From positions 1-64,000 of the forward strand of contig CAVVZX010000003.1 in the NCBI GenBank assembly GCA_963752855.1: DNA of 64,000 nucleotides, given 5' to 3'. The notes beneath the pieces were generated by a model. The model was not told the origin of the DNA and made no database searches. It saw only the letters and a program-made list of their open reading frames with translations. The translations under genes were made by a program, and so were the position numbers. Positions within the stretch are counted from its first letter, which is position 1. Every line of letters starts with the position of its first letter. This DNA comes from DATJPW01 sp963752855 (GTDB lineage: Bacteria; Desulfobacterota; Desulfomonilia; Desulfomonilales; Desulfomonilaceae). Positions 7,194-15,751 of the stretch are shown piece after piece.

Positions 7194-8588
7194 TCAGTGA
7201 TTGTAGAAAATCTTTCGTGTGTTTTCGCTCATTTCACTAAGGGAGAAGCTATCTTCTTGAATGGGAAAACTTTTTGACGTTTTTTCATACAAACCGTACG
7301 GCTCCAACTCCCTTGCGGTAAACAGGATGAGACGTTCTGCATCCAAATCATTTACAACATTACACAGTTGAAGCTCGTCAGGGGTGAAATCAGAGAGTTT
7401 GGAGAAAACAATGTAAACACGAATTCCCTTGGCCTCTAAAGCCTCGGCGACTGTGCGCAAATTCAAAACATCTTTCTCATCTATCTTTTGGCGATTCTTG
7501 CATTCTCCGATGACCATCTCTACTTGATGATCATCTGTCTGCGAGAGAATTATGAAGTCCATTTCGCAATTAGGATTAGGATGAGGACCAAAGAAGAGCT
7601 CGGTTTGGGTGGAATACAAAAAAGGTAATCCTCGTAAAGCAAAGGCTGTATCCATTTGTTGCAAAGTAATTATGACAGGGAGCGCGCCGCTTTGGTCGTC
7701 ATCTTTTCCAAACAATCCTGAACGGCGATACCTCCAGTCGCGATCTTTGAGTTGCGGAGTAATATCGAACAAAAAGCCACAGTATTCGCAATTTGTTTTC
7801 CTTCTAATTTCATCAAGCGATAGCCAGAAGTCTAGAAAACAATTTGGACATTCCAGCTCAAGTCCTGCTCGAAATACCCCAAATTTGATTAAATGGTTAA
7901 ATGCGTCTTGAGGAGTTAGCTTTTTGCCGGCCTGTGTCCCGATTGGCAAATTTTCATAATCCTCGAAATCAATTATCCCTTTCGTTTGGTTGACTTGACC
8001 GATGATTTGGATAGCGTTGCTTCTGGTGAAACTCTTATCAGGTTTGTACTGTTTAATCAGATCTCTGACACCCCTGATTTTGAAAACTCGGTTTCCTTGC
8101 AAGCCGCCCAGTTGATCAATAATACGACGGGTAATCAGTCCGGGTTCGCTTGATTTTGCAGTTAACCCGGCTAAGGAAAACACTTTGTTAATTAGCTTAC
8201 TGACATTAAGCGCGAAAAAGGTGAGATCGCTTTCCTGCTCGTCAATAATAATTCCTATGGTTCCAGGCTCAGCCCTAGCTGCGTTGGATCTGAAACAGCA
8301 GTTTCCTCCATAGAAATTGTTCAGTTCAGGAATAAAGGGTGTGAAAGTCGTTTCCCGCTCATTGGTGAACAAACCTGTTCCGAAATTAATGGATGCCACA
8401 ATTTTCCTAAACCCTCTTCGGTCATCTGGAATATATGGTAGATCCGGAAGAGCAAAGGTAATTCCAGTTTTTCCGACGTCAGTATCCAATGCAGCGATAA
8501 TCCCCTTTTCTCCGAAATGCATTGTAGGGACTTTCATATGAGAAACCAGTCCATAGACCTTGATCAAGTCGATAGTTGCGTATACCAA
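7194..8588 (-). CDS. C-terminal part of the broken gene: zinc ribbon plus PD-(D/E)XK nuclease-like domain
   Basis: The longest uninterrupted piece, 464 codons from a TTG at 8588. The natural frame probably enters near 8530, at the MHFGEKGIIAALDTDVGKTG segment. Cysteines 247, 250, 267 and 270 form a C-x2-C ... C-x2-C zinc ribbon. Downstream, E330, D344 (CEMDF) and E362/K364 (GECKN) are spaced as in PD-(D/E)XK restriction-like nucleases, followed by an alternating beta/alpha region (IRVYIVFSKL) usual after the ExK strand. Whether this fragment is expressed alone is doubtful, since no good ribosome site precedes its starts. It has lower GC and AAT/AAA-rich codons compared with neighbours, consistent with transfer. 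Confidence 0.6.
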   Translation of the reverse strand: MVYATIDLIKVYGLVSHMKVPTMHFGEKGIIAALDTDVGKTGITFALPDLPYIPDDRRGFRKIVASINFGTGLFTNERETTFTPFIPELNNFYGGNCCFRSNAARAEPGTIGIIIDEQESDLTFFALNVSKLINKVFSLAGLTAKSSEPGLITRRIIDQLGGLQGNRVFKIRGVRDLIKQYKPDKSFTRSNAIQIIGQVNQTKGIIDFEDYENLPIGTQAGKKLTPQDAFNHLIKFGVFRAGLELECPNCFLDFWLSLDEIRRKTNCEYCGFLFDITPQLKDRDWRYRRSGLFGKDDDQSGALPVIITLQQMDTAFALRGLPFLYSTQTELFFGPHPNPNCEMDFIILSQTDDHQVEMVIGECKNRQKIDEKDVLNLRTVAEALEAKGIRVYIVFSKLSDFTPDELQLCNVVNDLDAERLILFTARELEPYGLYEKTSKSFPIQEDSFSLSEMSENTRKIFYNH

Positions 8589-8647
8589 GCCCTAATTCAT
8601 TAAGTTGTTTCAATTCATGCGGTTTTCGGGTCCAAACGACCAGAGGT

Positions 8648-9387
8648 TCACCGACAGGTACTTTCTTGCCAATGTTGTGCCCGGTTGAGAAGATTACCCC
8701 GAATTCCAGTCAGTCGATCTTCAAGATCAGGATCGTAGAAAACTAGGTCAATATCCGCGGCTCTGAGATTCCAGTAATTTACCAAGTCTTCAAAGTTTGA
8801 AGCCGCACCGACATAAAAACCAGGAGCAGGAACACCCCAATCATGAATTGATGCGAACTCCGGTTCGAGGTTCAGTCTTGAAATTACATTCGGCGTTTTT
8901 CTTTCATAGCAATCAGCTGGAATTTCACCCGCTTTGGACAGACGGACCACATCATTTGCGGGGAATTCCCGAAATAGCTTAACATAATCCAGTCCAACTT
9001 CTGCGGGAGACGGAAAATGCCCAAAGGATGCCAAAAAAACGGTGTGTAATACATCGTCATCGTCCCAATCGTAAAGTACCAGGACCGACTCGACATCTCT
9101 TGGTGAATAGTTTTTTCGCAACAAATGAATTGCACTGTATAAATCTAATACTCGTGAACGCGTTTCCCGAAGCTTCCTTCCACATAAAGCGAGTACATAA
9201 ATGGCTTCGGCAACCAAGGAAACCGCTCACTAATTTCTTGAAGCAGTTCACCTTCTGAGATCGAAATCAGCACGTCTACTCTAAATAGTTTTACTAATTG
9301 TTCAGCCCGCTCATAATTATCAATTGGAATGACAGGATTATATCGCCCTCCCCACAATGTGTGCGACAATCGGAGTGCTTTTCGCAA
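8648..9387 (-). pseudogene. Middle fragment of the interrupted gene
   Basis: Two overlapping reverse frames (9387-9145 and 9217-8648) join near 9155 into one chain: ALRLSHTLWGGRYNP, VKLFRVDVLISISEGELL, then VLDLYSAIHLLRKNYSP, LYDWDDDDVLHTVFLASF, and WNLRAADIDLVFYDPDLEDR. After about 8710 the sense continues in a third frame (FGVIFSTGHNIGKKVPVGE) towards the nuclease part. No family is recognised. It is described as part of the gene spanning 7194-10593. Confidence 0.55.
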
Positions 9388-9392
9388 CCCCT

Positions 9393-10467
9393 CTAGTGTA
9401 GTGTAGCCATGAGAAGATTACAGCGATTAACCTTTTCGAGTATTTCATCTACGTTTTTGTTCCACACGAAGGGTTTCGGGTTTTCGTTGTAGGTTTTGAT
9501 AAAATTCTGAATGGTGTCAACCAGGTCGAGTACGCTGTGGAATACGCCTCTGCGAATACGTTTTCGAGAGATTTCTGCAAACCAGCGCTCAATAAGATTC
9601 ACCCACGAGGAGCTGGTTGGAATGAAATGTGGATGAAAGCGGGGGTGCTTTGCTAACCACTGTTTGACGTGGTCTGCGAGTCCCATAGTTGTCAAGGATA
9701 AGGTGGAGATCCAACCCTTTTGGTGTTTCTCGATTGACTTTTCGGAGGAATTTGAGGAATTCATGTTCCGGTGCCGAGAATAGCATGAGCCGATAACTGT
9801 GCCTTCCAGAATGTTGAGGGCCGCAAAGAGGCATATGGTGCCGTTGCGCTTGTAATCATGGGTCATGGTGCCGCACCGACCTTTTTTCAGCGGCAACCCA
9901 GGCTGGTAAGATCGAGGGCTTGAATTTGGGATTTCTCGTCCACGCACAATACCAATGCCTTCTCCGGCATCAAGATAGACGCCGACAACATCGGTAAGCT
10001 TTTCTACGAAGAGTTTGTTTCTGGAGGCTTAAAGGTCCTTATTCGGTGAGGCTTAAGACCGTGGGCTCTCCATATGTGGGCCACCACGTTATGACCGACG
10101 CCCTGAGTCTTGGCCATACTCGCGTACCCCAGTGTGTGGCGTCAGCAGGCACAGTGTGCAGTGTTGCTTCCACTATCGCCTTGACCTTGTCCCCGTCAAG
10201 CCGCCTGGGACTTGGACCTTTCGGAGCGTCCTTGGTCAGCCCAACAGGTCCCTGATCCTGGAAACGCTTGCGCCAAACCAGGACCGTCGGACGACTGGTT
10301 TGCAGTTGTCGAGCAATCGCACTGTTGGAGAGCCCCTGTGCCGCCAGCAAGCAAATCCACGACCGAAACGCAACACGTTGCGGAGTCCTCCTGGCGGGCA
10401 CCCACGTCTCCAACTGGCTTCGTTGCTCGCTACTCATCGACAACGGCTCGGCTTTGTTTCTCATAGA
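9393..10467 (-). pseudogene. IS630-family transposase, frameshifted
   Basis: The N-terminal part (10467-10039) has the helix-turn-helix of this family (LSNSAIARQLQTSRPTVLVWRKRF). The catalytic part is spread over more than one frame: GVYLDAGEG near 9985 (first Asp), LHLILDNYGT near 9690 in the frame of 9834-9589 (second Asp), and TSSSWVNLIERWFAEISRK near 9590 (Glu) in the frame ending at 9393. At least three frame changes (near 10110, 9785 and 9690) are needed to read it through. As given it could not make an active enzyme, though sequence errors may contribute. The stop codon overlaps the left TA. Confidence 0.82.
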
Positions 10468-10521
10468 CCCGGTTGTAATAAAACCGAAACCTACTGTCAA
10501 GACATTATGATGACATTACAC
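9396..10521 (-). mobile_element. IS630-family insertion sequence
   Basis: About 1126 bases flanked on both sides by TA (9394-9395 and 10522-10523), the target duplication of the IS630/Tc1 group. The ends are imperfect inverted repeats: GTGTAGTGTAGCCATGA on the left, and GTGTAATGTCATCATAA read inward from the right. It encodes a degenerate DDE transposase on the reverse strand. The insertion lies within codon 24 of the nuclease-like gene. Confidence 0.85.
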
Positions 10522-10593
10522 TAGATCTCCATTCAAAACACACCATCCAATTCTCAATGGCCTGTATTTAATCCGGAGACTAAGCGTATTCAT

Positions 10594-10922
10594 TTGGCAT
10601 TCCTTTTCCCTTTATCATTCACGATCAGAAAGGAACGCAGAATTCTATCATCTGAATCTTTAGGTGAGGAAGCTTTTTCATTAGGCGCAATGAGGCGCGG
10701 GGTCAGGTCTCGAAATTTGACATTCAGGTGAATCTCTAGTGGTCCGTTTTAGCGGACCAGCTACCACTTCAATACTGGAGCCCGACACTTGGCCATGGTC
10801 GTGGCGCCTCACAACCGAAGACTTTTTCTGAAAACAGCGGCGGGAGGATTTTCTTTCGCTATGCGGCTCCCTCCGCACAGCGTAGAATTGGCCCTGTTAG
10901 GCCGATTGTTTGACGTCAAATT
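10594..10922. other. Gene-free stretch upstream of the broken nuclease gene
   Basis: This contains the reverse-strand promoter region of the interrupted gene and most of the GGGGTCAGGTCT inverted-repeat element. No other gene is supported. Confidence 0.5.
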
Positions 10923-10941
10923 TCAAGACCTGACCCCACCT
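10698..10941. repeat. Inverted-repeat element with GGGGTCAGGTCT ends
   Basis: GGGGTCAGGTCTCGAAATTT at 10699-10718 is mirrored by AAATTTCAAGACCTGACCCC at 10918-10937, giving a unit of about 240 bases without a gene. Such termini are common around REP-associated and other small transposable repeats; that link is from memory. The right half also forms copy 2 of the island-flanking repeat (10848-10940). The right end overlaps the last codons of the MazF-like gene. Confidence 0.65.
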
Positions 10942-11288
10942 CCCGCTTCGCGGCCACGAACGAGGTATTCGGCGAGCCGCTGCAAAAGGCGACGATGTCG
11001 ATCAGGAGCGACCGAGCCAATCGATCCGAGAAAACTGCTGACCGGGAGCACCGCCAGAAATCCAAGACGGATGACAGAGGCAGCCTTTAGGCCGCTGGCA
11101 GAGAAATCCGGATCACCCGGTCGTATCACTTCATCAAAGCCCGGAGTCTCGTGGTGAAGCTGCGTGCTCACTCCACAGACAAGCAGATCCCCGTGCGGAG
11201 GCATCGCCCTGAGAACAACAGCGGGGCGGTTCTTGACCAGCCCGTCAGCTTGGGGCAGCGGCGTCAGAACAACGGCGCCTTCAGTCAT
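10923..11288 (-). CDS. PemK/MazF-like endoribonuclease toxin
   Basis: A 121-residue protein with features of the MazF/PemK fold: an early VVLTPLPQADGLVKNRPAVVLR strand pair, where the KxRPAVVL motif is characteristic, and the later GLKAASVIRLGFLAVLPVS segment. In the family this is an mRNA-cleaving toxin neutralised by a small partner. Its start overlaps the stop of the upstream small gene by four bases, as usual in toxin-antitoxin operons. Its last codons (REAGGGVRS) are read from the flanking repeat element, so the natural C-terminus may have been altered by that insertion. Confidence 0.8.
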   Translation of the reverse strand: MTEGAVVLTPLPQADGLVKNRPAVVLRAMPPHGDLLVCGVSTQLHHETPGFDEVIRPGDPDFSASGLKAASVIRLGFLAVLPVSSFLGSIGSVAPDRHRRLLQRLAEYLVRGREAGGGVRS

Positions 11289-11500
11289 CGCCGGAGGTCC
11301 TCGGCGCCATACTCAGGCTCATCTGTGCCGTACGCAGCGGAGAGCGCCTTTTGGGCGGCCGAGATCCAATCCTCACCCATCACTGTCTCGGTTGGGGGCA
11401 ACACCGTCACCATAAGGGGTGAGTTTGGTAGGATTTCGAACGGCTCGTCCAGAACAATCCGCTCGCCATCGTAATGCGCCTTCAGGGTTACAGCAGGCAT
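11285..11500 (-). CDS. Antitoxin partner of the MazF-like toxin
   Basis: 71 residues: an N-terminal beta segment (LKAHYDGERIVLDEPFEI) like the small DUF104/AbrB-like antitoxin proteins, followed by an acidic tail (YGTDEPEYGAEDLRR) that would wrap the toxin. The ATG follows GGAGACAAT. It is translationally coupled to the toxin. The family assignment is by resemblance only. Confidence 0.65.
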   Translation of the reverse strand: MPAVTLKAHYDGERIVLDEPFEILPNSPLMVTVLPPTETVMGEDWISAAQKALSAAYGTDEPEYGAEDLRR

Positions 11501-11608
11501 ATTGTCTCCGTATTGGACTGTTAAAACCCGTCCTCAGCTCTCTCCTCCGTGACCGGGGGCAAAGCGGGGGCGCACAAAATGCTTTTCAGGATCAGTCAGC
11601 CCAGCCCA

Positions 11609-12177
11609 CTATATTCCCTGCCGCGAATCCGTTGGCGCCGCAGGCCTTGTCTGGTCTTTGGGTTCTTCTTTAAATTTGGCTTCGTCCGTTTCTTTGATCT
11701 GTTCTTTCTTCGTATCCTGCTCTTTGCTCTTTATTTGTTCCTTTTCCTTGGCCTGCTCTTTTTGTTTCGCCTCTTCCGCCTTCTTGGCTTTTTCTCTCTC
11801 TTTAATTCTGGCTTCGTCCGAGGTCGGGGAGGTATGTCTGCCGAACAGGTAACCTATAATCGCCCAGTTCATCCAACTGCCCCCAAACCAGCTTGATCCG
11901 AAAAAGCCCGAACGGGGCGCAGGCGCAGCCTGAGGCGCCCGGCCACGGGACCGGGAGTGGTAGCTGACCGACCTTTGACCGAATCAATGGGGGATTTGGA
12001 GGTTGGGTTAACTCCAAGGTCCTTTACTGTGCCCGTTTTTGGTTGCTGCTGGAGCGTCCTCGGGGGTGTAGAGGGACGGAAAGACCGGTTCCCGCCTCCA
12101 AAACCTTTGGATCCGGCAATTAGGGGGGAGGCCGACATTAATAGCAAAGCTAATGATATAGCGAGCAATCTCTTCAT
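11609..12177 (-). CDS. Exported glycine-rich protein with transmembrane segment and charged coiled coil (frameshifted)
   Basis: Two reverse-strand ORFs (12177-11869 and 11872-11609) join near 11945 into one chain of about 189 residues. It has a signal peptide (MKRLLAISLALLLMSASPLIA), a Gly/Ser/Pro-rich segment (GSKGFGGGNRSFRP), then in the second frame APQAAPAPRSGFFGSSWFGG and a short hydrophobic stretch (WAIIGYLFG). It finishes with a Lys/Glu-rich coiled coil of about 50 residues. The layout (signal, low-complexity linker, membrane segment, charged tail) is common for small envelope proteins of unknown role. No function is assigned. The ATG at 12177 is preceded by GAGACAACTTCACC, a weak ribosome site. 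Confidence 0.6.
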
Positions 12178-12465
12178 GGTGAAGTTGTCTCCTGCGGAAA
12201 ATTATCTTAGGTTTAACCGGAATGACCGGCAATCCCGCGTTCTGCGCGGACGGTCCTCCCATGTTGAGTCAGACGCAAAGGGAGTTTGTTCCCCTTGCAT
12301 CTGAGAATAGACGGCTTTTCATTATATGGCAATGCCAAAATACATACGTCTTCCATATGTCCCCCAAAACGGATAGACTGTGAATACCGGTAGTTATTAA
12401 AGGCATACGGATTATTGCATTAGCTAAGTTTGTGGACGGAGAAACGACTTTCGGAAAGCGGACCG

Positions 12466-12505
12466 CCAGGGGGAAAACCCTTTTGCAAAAAGGTTTTCCC
12501 CCTGG
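12466..12505. repeat. TTGCAA-centred hairpin H1
   Basis: A 40-base near-perfect palindrome running CCAGGGGGAAAACCC, TTTTGCAAAA, then AGGTTTTCCCCCTGG. It is followed by AAAACTCCTAAATGGGTGCG. It could act as a bidirectional terminator or REP-like element. Confidence 0.85.
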
Positions 12506-12635
12506 ACCCCCTTTCCGAAAACTCCTAAATGGGTGCGGCGTAAGGGGGAGAAATGACTGATTGGGGCGGCCGCACACGGCAAATTGGCACAGTTCCAGTT
12601 TGAAAGTGAAAATATTAGAGTTTTTGCCGGAGGGT

Positions 12636-12673
12636 TCGGGAACCGGCTTTTTGCACAAAAAGCGGGTTCCCGA
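12636..12673. repeat. Hairpin H2
   Basis: TCGGGAACCGGCTTTTTG, CACA, AAAAGCGGGTTCCCGA-type palindrome, preceded by ATATTAGAGTTTTTGCCGG. It is the second hairpin of the composite unit that starts with H1. Confidence 0.8.
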
Positions 12674-12741
12674 GATTCTCCCTCTTTCATTGAGCCCCGG
12701 ACTCTCTGCTGAGCAAAAGAAACAATCCAAAGGCATGAATC

Positions 12742-15231
12742 GTGGAGCATTCGATAACGGACCTTTCCGAGTCGGAAACAAGGATTCGTCAGCACATCAT
12801 CCTTACCGGCATCCTCCAGGGGATCGGCTTTAGACCCACTGTCTATCGTCTTGCCACCGAATTGGGCCTCGGCGGTTGGGTGATCAATTCCAGTAGTGGC
12901 GTTCACATCGAAATCGAAGGAAGCCCCGGACAGTGCTGTCGATTCATGAGAGATCTACCCGATGTGGTCCCCTTTCCGGGCCGGGTGGACGGAAGCCGAT
13001 CGTCGGATATCCCTGTTCTGGGAGAGACCTCTTTTCGCATAGAGGCGAGCCTAGCGGGTGAACGTTCCATTACGCCGATTCCGCCTGACGTGGCCGTATG
13101 CCCGGAATGCCTCAAAGAATTGTTCGATCCGGACGATCCTCGGTATCTTTACCCTTTTATCACCTGCACTCTGTGCGGACCAAGATTCACGGTTGTGCGT
13201 TCATTCCCCTATGATAGAGAGCGCACCAGCATGGCGGACTTCGTCATGTGCCCGCAATGTCAGGGAGAATACGAAAATCCCGCGGACCGTCGATTCCATT
13301 CCGAAACCAATTCTTGCCCGGCTTGCGGTCCCAAGCTGAGTCTGGTTGATGCGAACGGCCAAGCTGTCGGGAGCGATCCGATATTGGAAGCGATTCGGTT
13401 ATTGCGTCAAGGAAAGGTCCTTGCGGTAAAAGGGATCGGTGGCTTTCATCTTGCCTGCGACGCTCTCAACGAAACTGCGGTAGCCGCGCTGAGAGATCGC
13501 AAGGGTCGGGCCGAGAAGCCTTTTGCAGTGATGATGCCTGATCCGGAAACGGTCAAGAGATTCTGTGATCTAACCGATGAGGAAACGAAAATCCTCACAT
13601 CACCCGTCGCTCCCATTGTTCTCTTGGCTGCTGGGGGTGAAAGTCTGGCTCCTAATGTAGCCCCTTATGTCCGGACTCTGGGCGTCATGCTCCCCTATTC
13701 CCCGCTTCATCATCTGCTGTTCAGGCACCCTGATGTCCCACTTTCTGAAAGGCCTGTGGCCTTGGTAATGACTTCGGGTAACCGTTCCGAAGAACCCATC
13801 GTTAGAGGAAATGAAGAAGCAGTCGAACGCCTGGGCGATCTCGTGGACGCTTTCTTGATTCATAATCGTGAAATAGTTCTCCGAGCTGATGATTCGATTG
13901 TTCGTGTCATCGGCCGTCGCGCTACTATCTTCCGGCGGTCCAGGGGATTCGTTCCAGGAGAGATCGCGCTGTCCTCCGGAGCTGCTGAAGATCTGACAGG
14001 GGCCGACGACGCGCGTGCGCGGCAAAACTCGGCTTCTCAGCAGTCTACCGCCAGCGATCCCGTGATCCTGGCCACCGGAGGTGACCTCAAGAATTGTCTT
14101 GCGATAATCAAGGGGAACCAGGCCATTCCCGGACCTCACGTCGGGGATCTCGCGTCTCCGGTGGCGCAGAAGTATTTCCAGCAGTCCATCGAAGTCTTGA
14201 CCGGATATTTGGGAGTGTCCCCAAATTTGCTCGCCGTAGATCCGCATCCCGAATATTTCAGCAATAGTCTTGCCCGAGAAATGAAGATTCCGGTGGAGGA
14301 GGTTTTTCACCATCACGCGCACGCTGTGAGCCTTCTTGCTCAGCATGGACTCACTGGGCCGTGTATCTTTGCCGTCTTTGATGGGACGGGCTTCGGAACT
14401 GACGGAGGAATCTGGGGAGGGGAGTTCCTCATCGCGGACTTGGAGAGCTTCACTCGTGAAGCACACATAGGCATTTTCCCGCTGCCAGGAGGCGAAGCCG
14501 CAATTCGAGAACCCTTACGTATTCTGGCCGGCCTTCTATCGGTGGACGGGGCGATTCCCGAGAGGTTCAAGCCACTTCTTGCCGGTCGCTCCGATCGCGT
14601 CGCTCTTTGGCTGGAAGCGATAAAAAGAAGAATCAACTCTCCTCTCACATCGTCTTGCGGGCGTTTATTCGATGCCGCCGCAGCCGCGGCAGGCTTCACA
14701 AGAGAGGTAACTTTTGAGGGTCAAGCGGCGATGTGGCTCGAAGGAATTGCAGACTCAGACGAACCGGGCGAGTATCCAATCGCGTATCTTGATTCCCATC
14801 GCATGACCGTTGACCCCGCGGCCTTGATTAGCTCCGTGGCTGAGGATATGATCAGCGGAGCTATGTGCGAAAAGGTCGCTGCACGGTTTCACAACAGCGT
14901 CGCTCGGCTCACTGCTGACATCACTATGAGGCTTGTTCGACAAACCGGAATAAGGACCGTGGGCCTGACGGGCGGTTGTTTTCAGAACAAGCTTCTGACG
15001 GAAAGAACTCTGAAACTGTTGAAAGCCGAAGGACTTGAGGCGCTACAGCATGAATCGGTCCCGCCGAATGACGGAGGAATAGCGCTAGGACAGGCTGTGG
15101 CCGCCCGCGAACGATGGCGAAGAAGGGGAAAAGAGGGAAAAGAAGGGAAAGAGGAGAAAGATGGGAAAATGCGGGAGGAAACTTTTTTGCAAAAAAGTTT
15201 CCTCCCGCACCCTCCTTCCAAAAACTCTTAA
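12742..15231 (+). CDS. hypF: Carbamoyltransferase HypF (NiFe-hydrogenase maturation)
   Basis: An 829-residue protein making the CN ligands of NiFe hydrogenase from carbamoyl phosphate and passing the carbamoyl group to HypE. All domains are in order: acylphosphatase-like (ILTGILQGIGFRPTVYRLA, about residues 19-100), two zinc-finger pairs (CPECLKEL, CTLCGPRF, CPQCQGEY, CPACGPK, 119-195), a YrdC domain (LAVKGIGGFHLACDA, 210-390), and a Kae1-like domain with the metal motif VFHHHAHAV near 518. The start is GTG at 12742. The last 20 or so residues (REETFLQKSFLPHPPSKNS) are translated from a hairpin repeat, so the original C-terminus has been replaced. It heads the hyp cluster. Confidence 0.97.
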   Translation: MEHSITDLSESETRIRQHIILTGILQGIGFRPTVYRLATELGLGGWVINSSSGVHIEIEGSPGQCCRFMRDLPDVVPFPGRVDGSRSSDIPVLGETSFRIEASLAGERSITPIPPDVAVCPECLKELFDPDDPRYLYPFITCTLCGPRFTVVRSFPYDRERTSMADFVMCPQCQGEYENPADRRFHSETNSCPACGPKLSLVDANGQAVGSDPILEAIRLLRQGKVLAVKGIGGFHLACDALNETAVAALRDRKGRAEKPFAVMMPDPETVKRFCDLTDEETKILTSPVAPIVLLAAGGESLAPNVAPYVRTLGVMLPYSPLHHLLFRHPDVPLSERPVALVMTSGNRSEEPIVRGNEEAVERLGDLVDAFLIHNREIVLRADDSIVRVIGRRATIFRRSRGFVPGEIALSSGAAEDLTGADDARARQNSASQQSTASDPVILATGGDLKNCLAIIKGNQAIPGPHVGDLASPVAQKYFQQSIEVLTGYLGVSPNLLAVDPHPEYFSNSLAREMKIPVEEVFHHHAHAVSLLAQHGLTGPCIFAVFDGTGFGTDGGIWGGEFLIADLESFTREAHIGIFPLPGGEAAIREPLRILAGLLSVDGAIPERFKPLLAGRSDRVALWLEAIKRRINSPLTSSCGRLFDAAAAAAGFTREVTFEGQAAMWLEGIADSDEPGEYPIAYLDSHRMTVDPAALISSVAEDMISGAMCEKVAARFHNSVARLTADITMRLVRQTGIRTVGLTGGCFQNKLLTERTLKLLKAEGLEALQHESVPPNDGGIALGQAVAARERWRRRGKEGKEGKEEKDGKMREETFLQKSFLPHPPSKNS
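15171..15208. repeat. Hairpin H3 inside the hypF 3' end
   Basis: GCGGGAGGAAACTTTTTTGC and its complement form a perfect 38-base palindrome within the last codons of hypF. AAAACTCTTAAATG follows, supplying the hypF stop codon. It shares its centre and flank with H1 and H4. Confidence 0.85.
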
Positions 15232-15353
15232 ATGTGTAGTGGGTAATTATCGCGGCGTTCTTGTATCCATCGACCCACGTGAGACGTCGCACCTGGTGAG
15301 ACGCGGTATCAATGCGGAATGAATGGTGGCCGCAGGTCCGAGCGCTATCTGTA

Positions 15354-15373
15354 GGGGCGACCGGCGGTCGCCC
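15354..15373. repeat. GC-rich palindrome GGGGCGACC/GGTCGCCC, copy 1
   Basis: GGGGCGACCGGCGGTCGCCC in the hypF-hypC gap. Further copies are at 36846, 36970 and 37704. All are intergenic and able to form a tight hairpin. Confidence 0.8.
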
Positions 15374-15511
15374 AATCGGATCAGCAATGTGCCGGTTTCC
15401 AATATCCTCCGACTTCTTCCCAAGCATGGAGAAGCGGGCTTGGGATGAGGAAACTCGAAATTCGCGTTCCAAGCGGCCACCCAGATCAGTATGAAATAGA
15501 GGTCAAACAAC

Positions 15512-15751
15512 ATGTGTCTGGCGATCCCAATGCAACTTATTGAAATAACCGGTGAAGGACTCGGAAAGGTCAATTCCGGAGGCGTTAAAGCTGATGTCAA
15601 CATCATGATGATACCGCACGCCCGGATAGGAGACTACCTGATTATTCACGCCGGTTTCGGGATAGAGGTCCTGGATAAGGAGGAAGCTGAAATCCGCCTC
15701 GATTTGTTCAAAGAACTGGCAGCCGCAACCGCCCACGAGGAGGAAGTGTGA
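15512..15751 (+). CDS. hypC: Hydrogenase maturation chaperone HypC
   Basis: A 79-residue protein beginning MCLAIPMQL, the invariant N-terminus whose Cys2 binds the Fe(CN)2CO unit in partnership with HypD. It continues with VNSGGVKADVNIMMIPHARIGDYLIIHAGFGIEVLD, matching the family over its whole length. GAGGT precedes the ATG. The next gene, hypD, starts within its last codons (GTGA overlap), so both are translated together. Confidence 0.96.
   Translation: MCLAIPMQLIEITGEGLGKVNSGGVKADVNIMMIPHARIGDYLIIHAGFGIEVLDKEEAEIRLDLFKELAAATAHEEEV

Larger units (their letters stand above)
7194..10593 (-). pseudogene. Large PD-(D/E)XK nuclease-like gene, interrupted by an IS630-type element
   Basis: Removing the insertion (9396-10521 plus one TA) restores an open reading frame across the junction. 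It starts at ATG 10593 (AGGA upstream), reads MNTLSLRIKYRPLRIGW, then NGDLEGLRKALRLSHTLWGG, and continues into 9387-9155. The reading then passes through three frames (changes near 9155, 8710 and 8530) to the stop at 7194, about 755 residues in all. The C-terminal third has a zinc ribbon and a D...ExK nuclease motif. The N-terminal region (LWGGRYNPVIPID) is not one I can assign. An island location, a nuclease domain and absence of core function suggest anti-phage or anti-plasmid defence; this is inference. The frame changes may be sequence errors, but the insertion is not. Confidence 0.75.
12178..12741. other. Gene-free region with a composite hairpin element upstream of hypF
   Basis: No coding gene is supported on either strand. 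The section 12466-12673 is a composite repeat: a hairpin at each end, AAAACTCCTAAATGG after the first and ATATTAGAGTTTTTGCCGG before the second. The related unit between hypD and hypE (16839-17130) has the same layout. Confidence 0.7.

Noticed and set aside
12269..12906. Two long reverse frames upstream of hypF
   Set aside because: They run through the hairpin repeats and the hypF start, with no ribosome site or domain.
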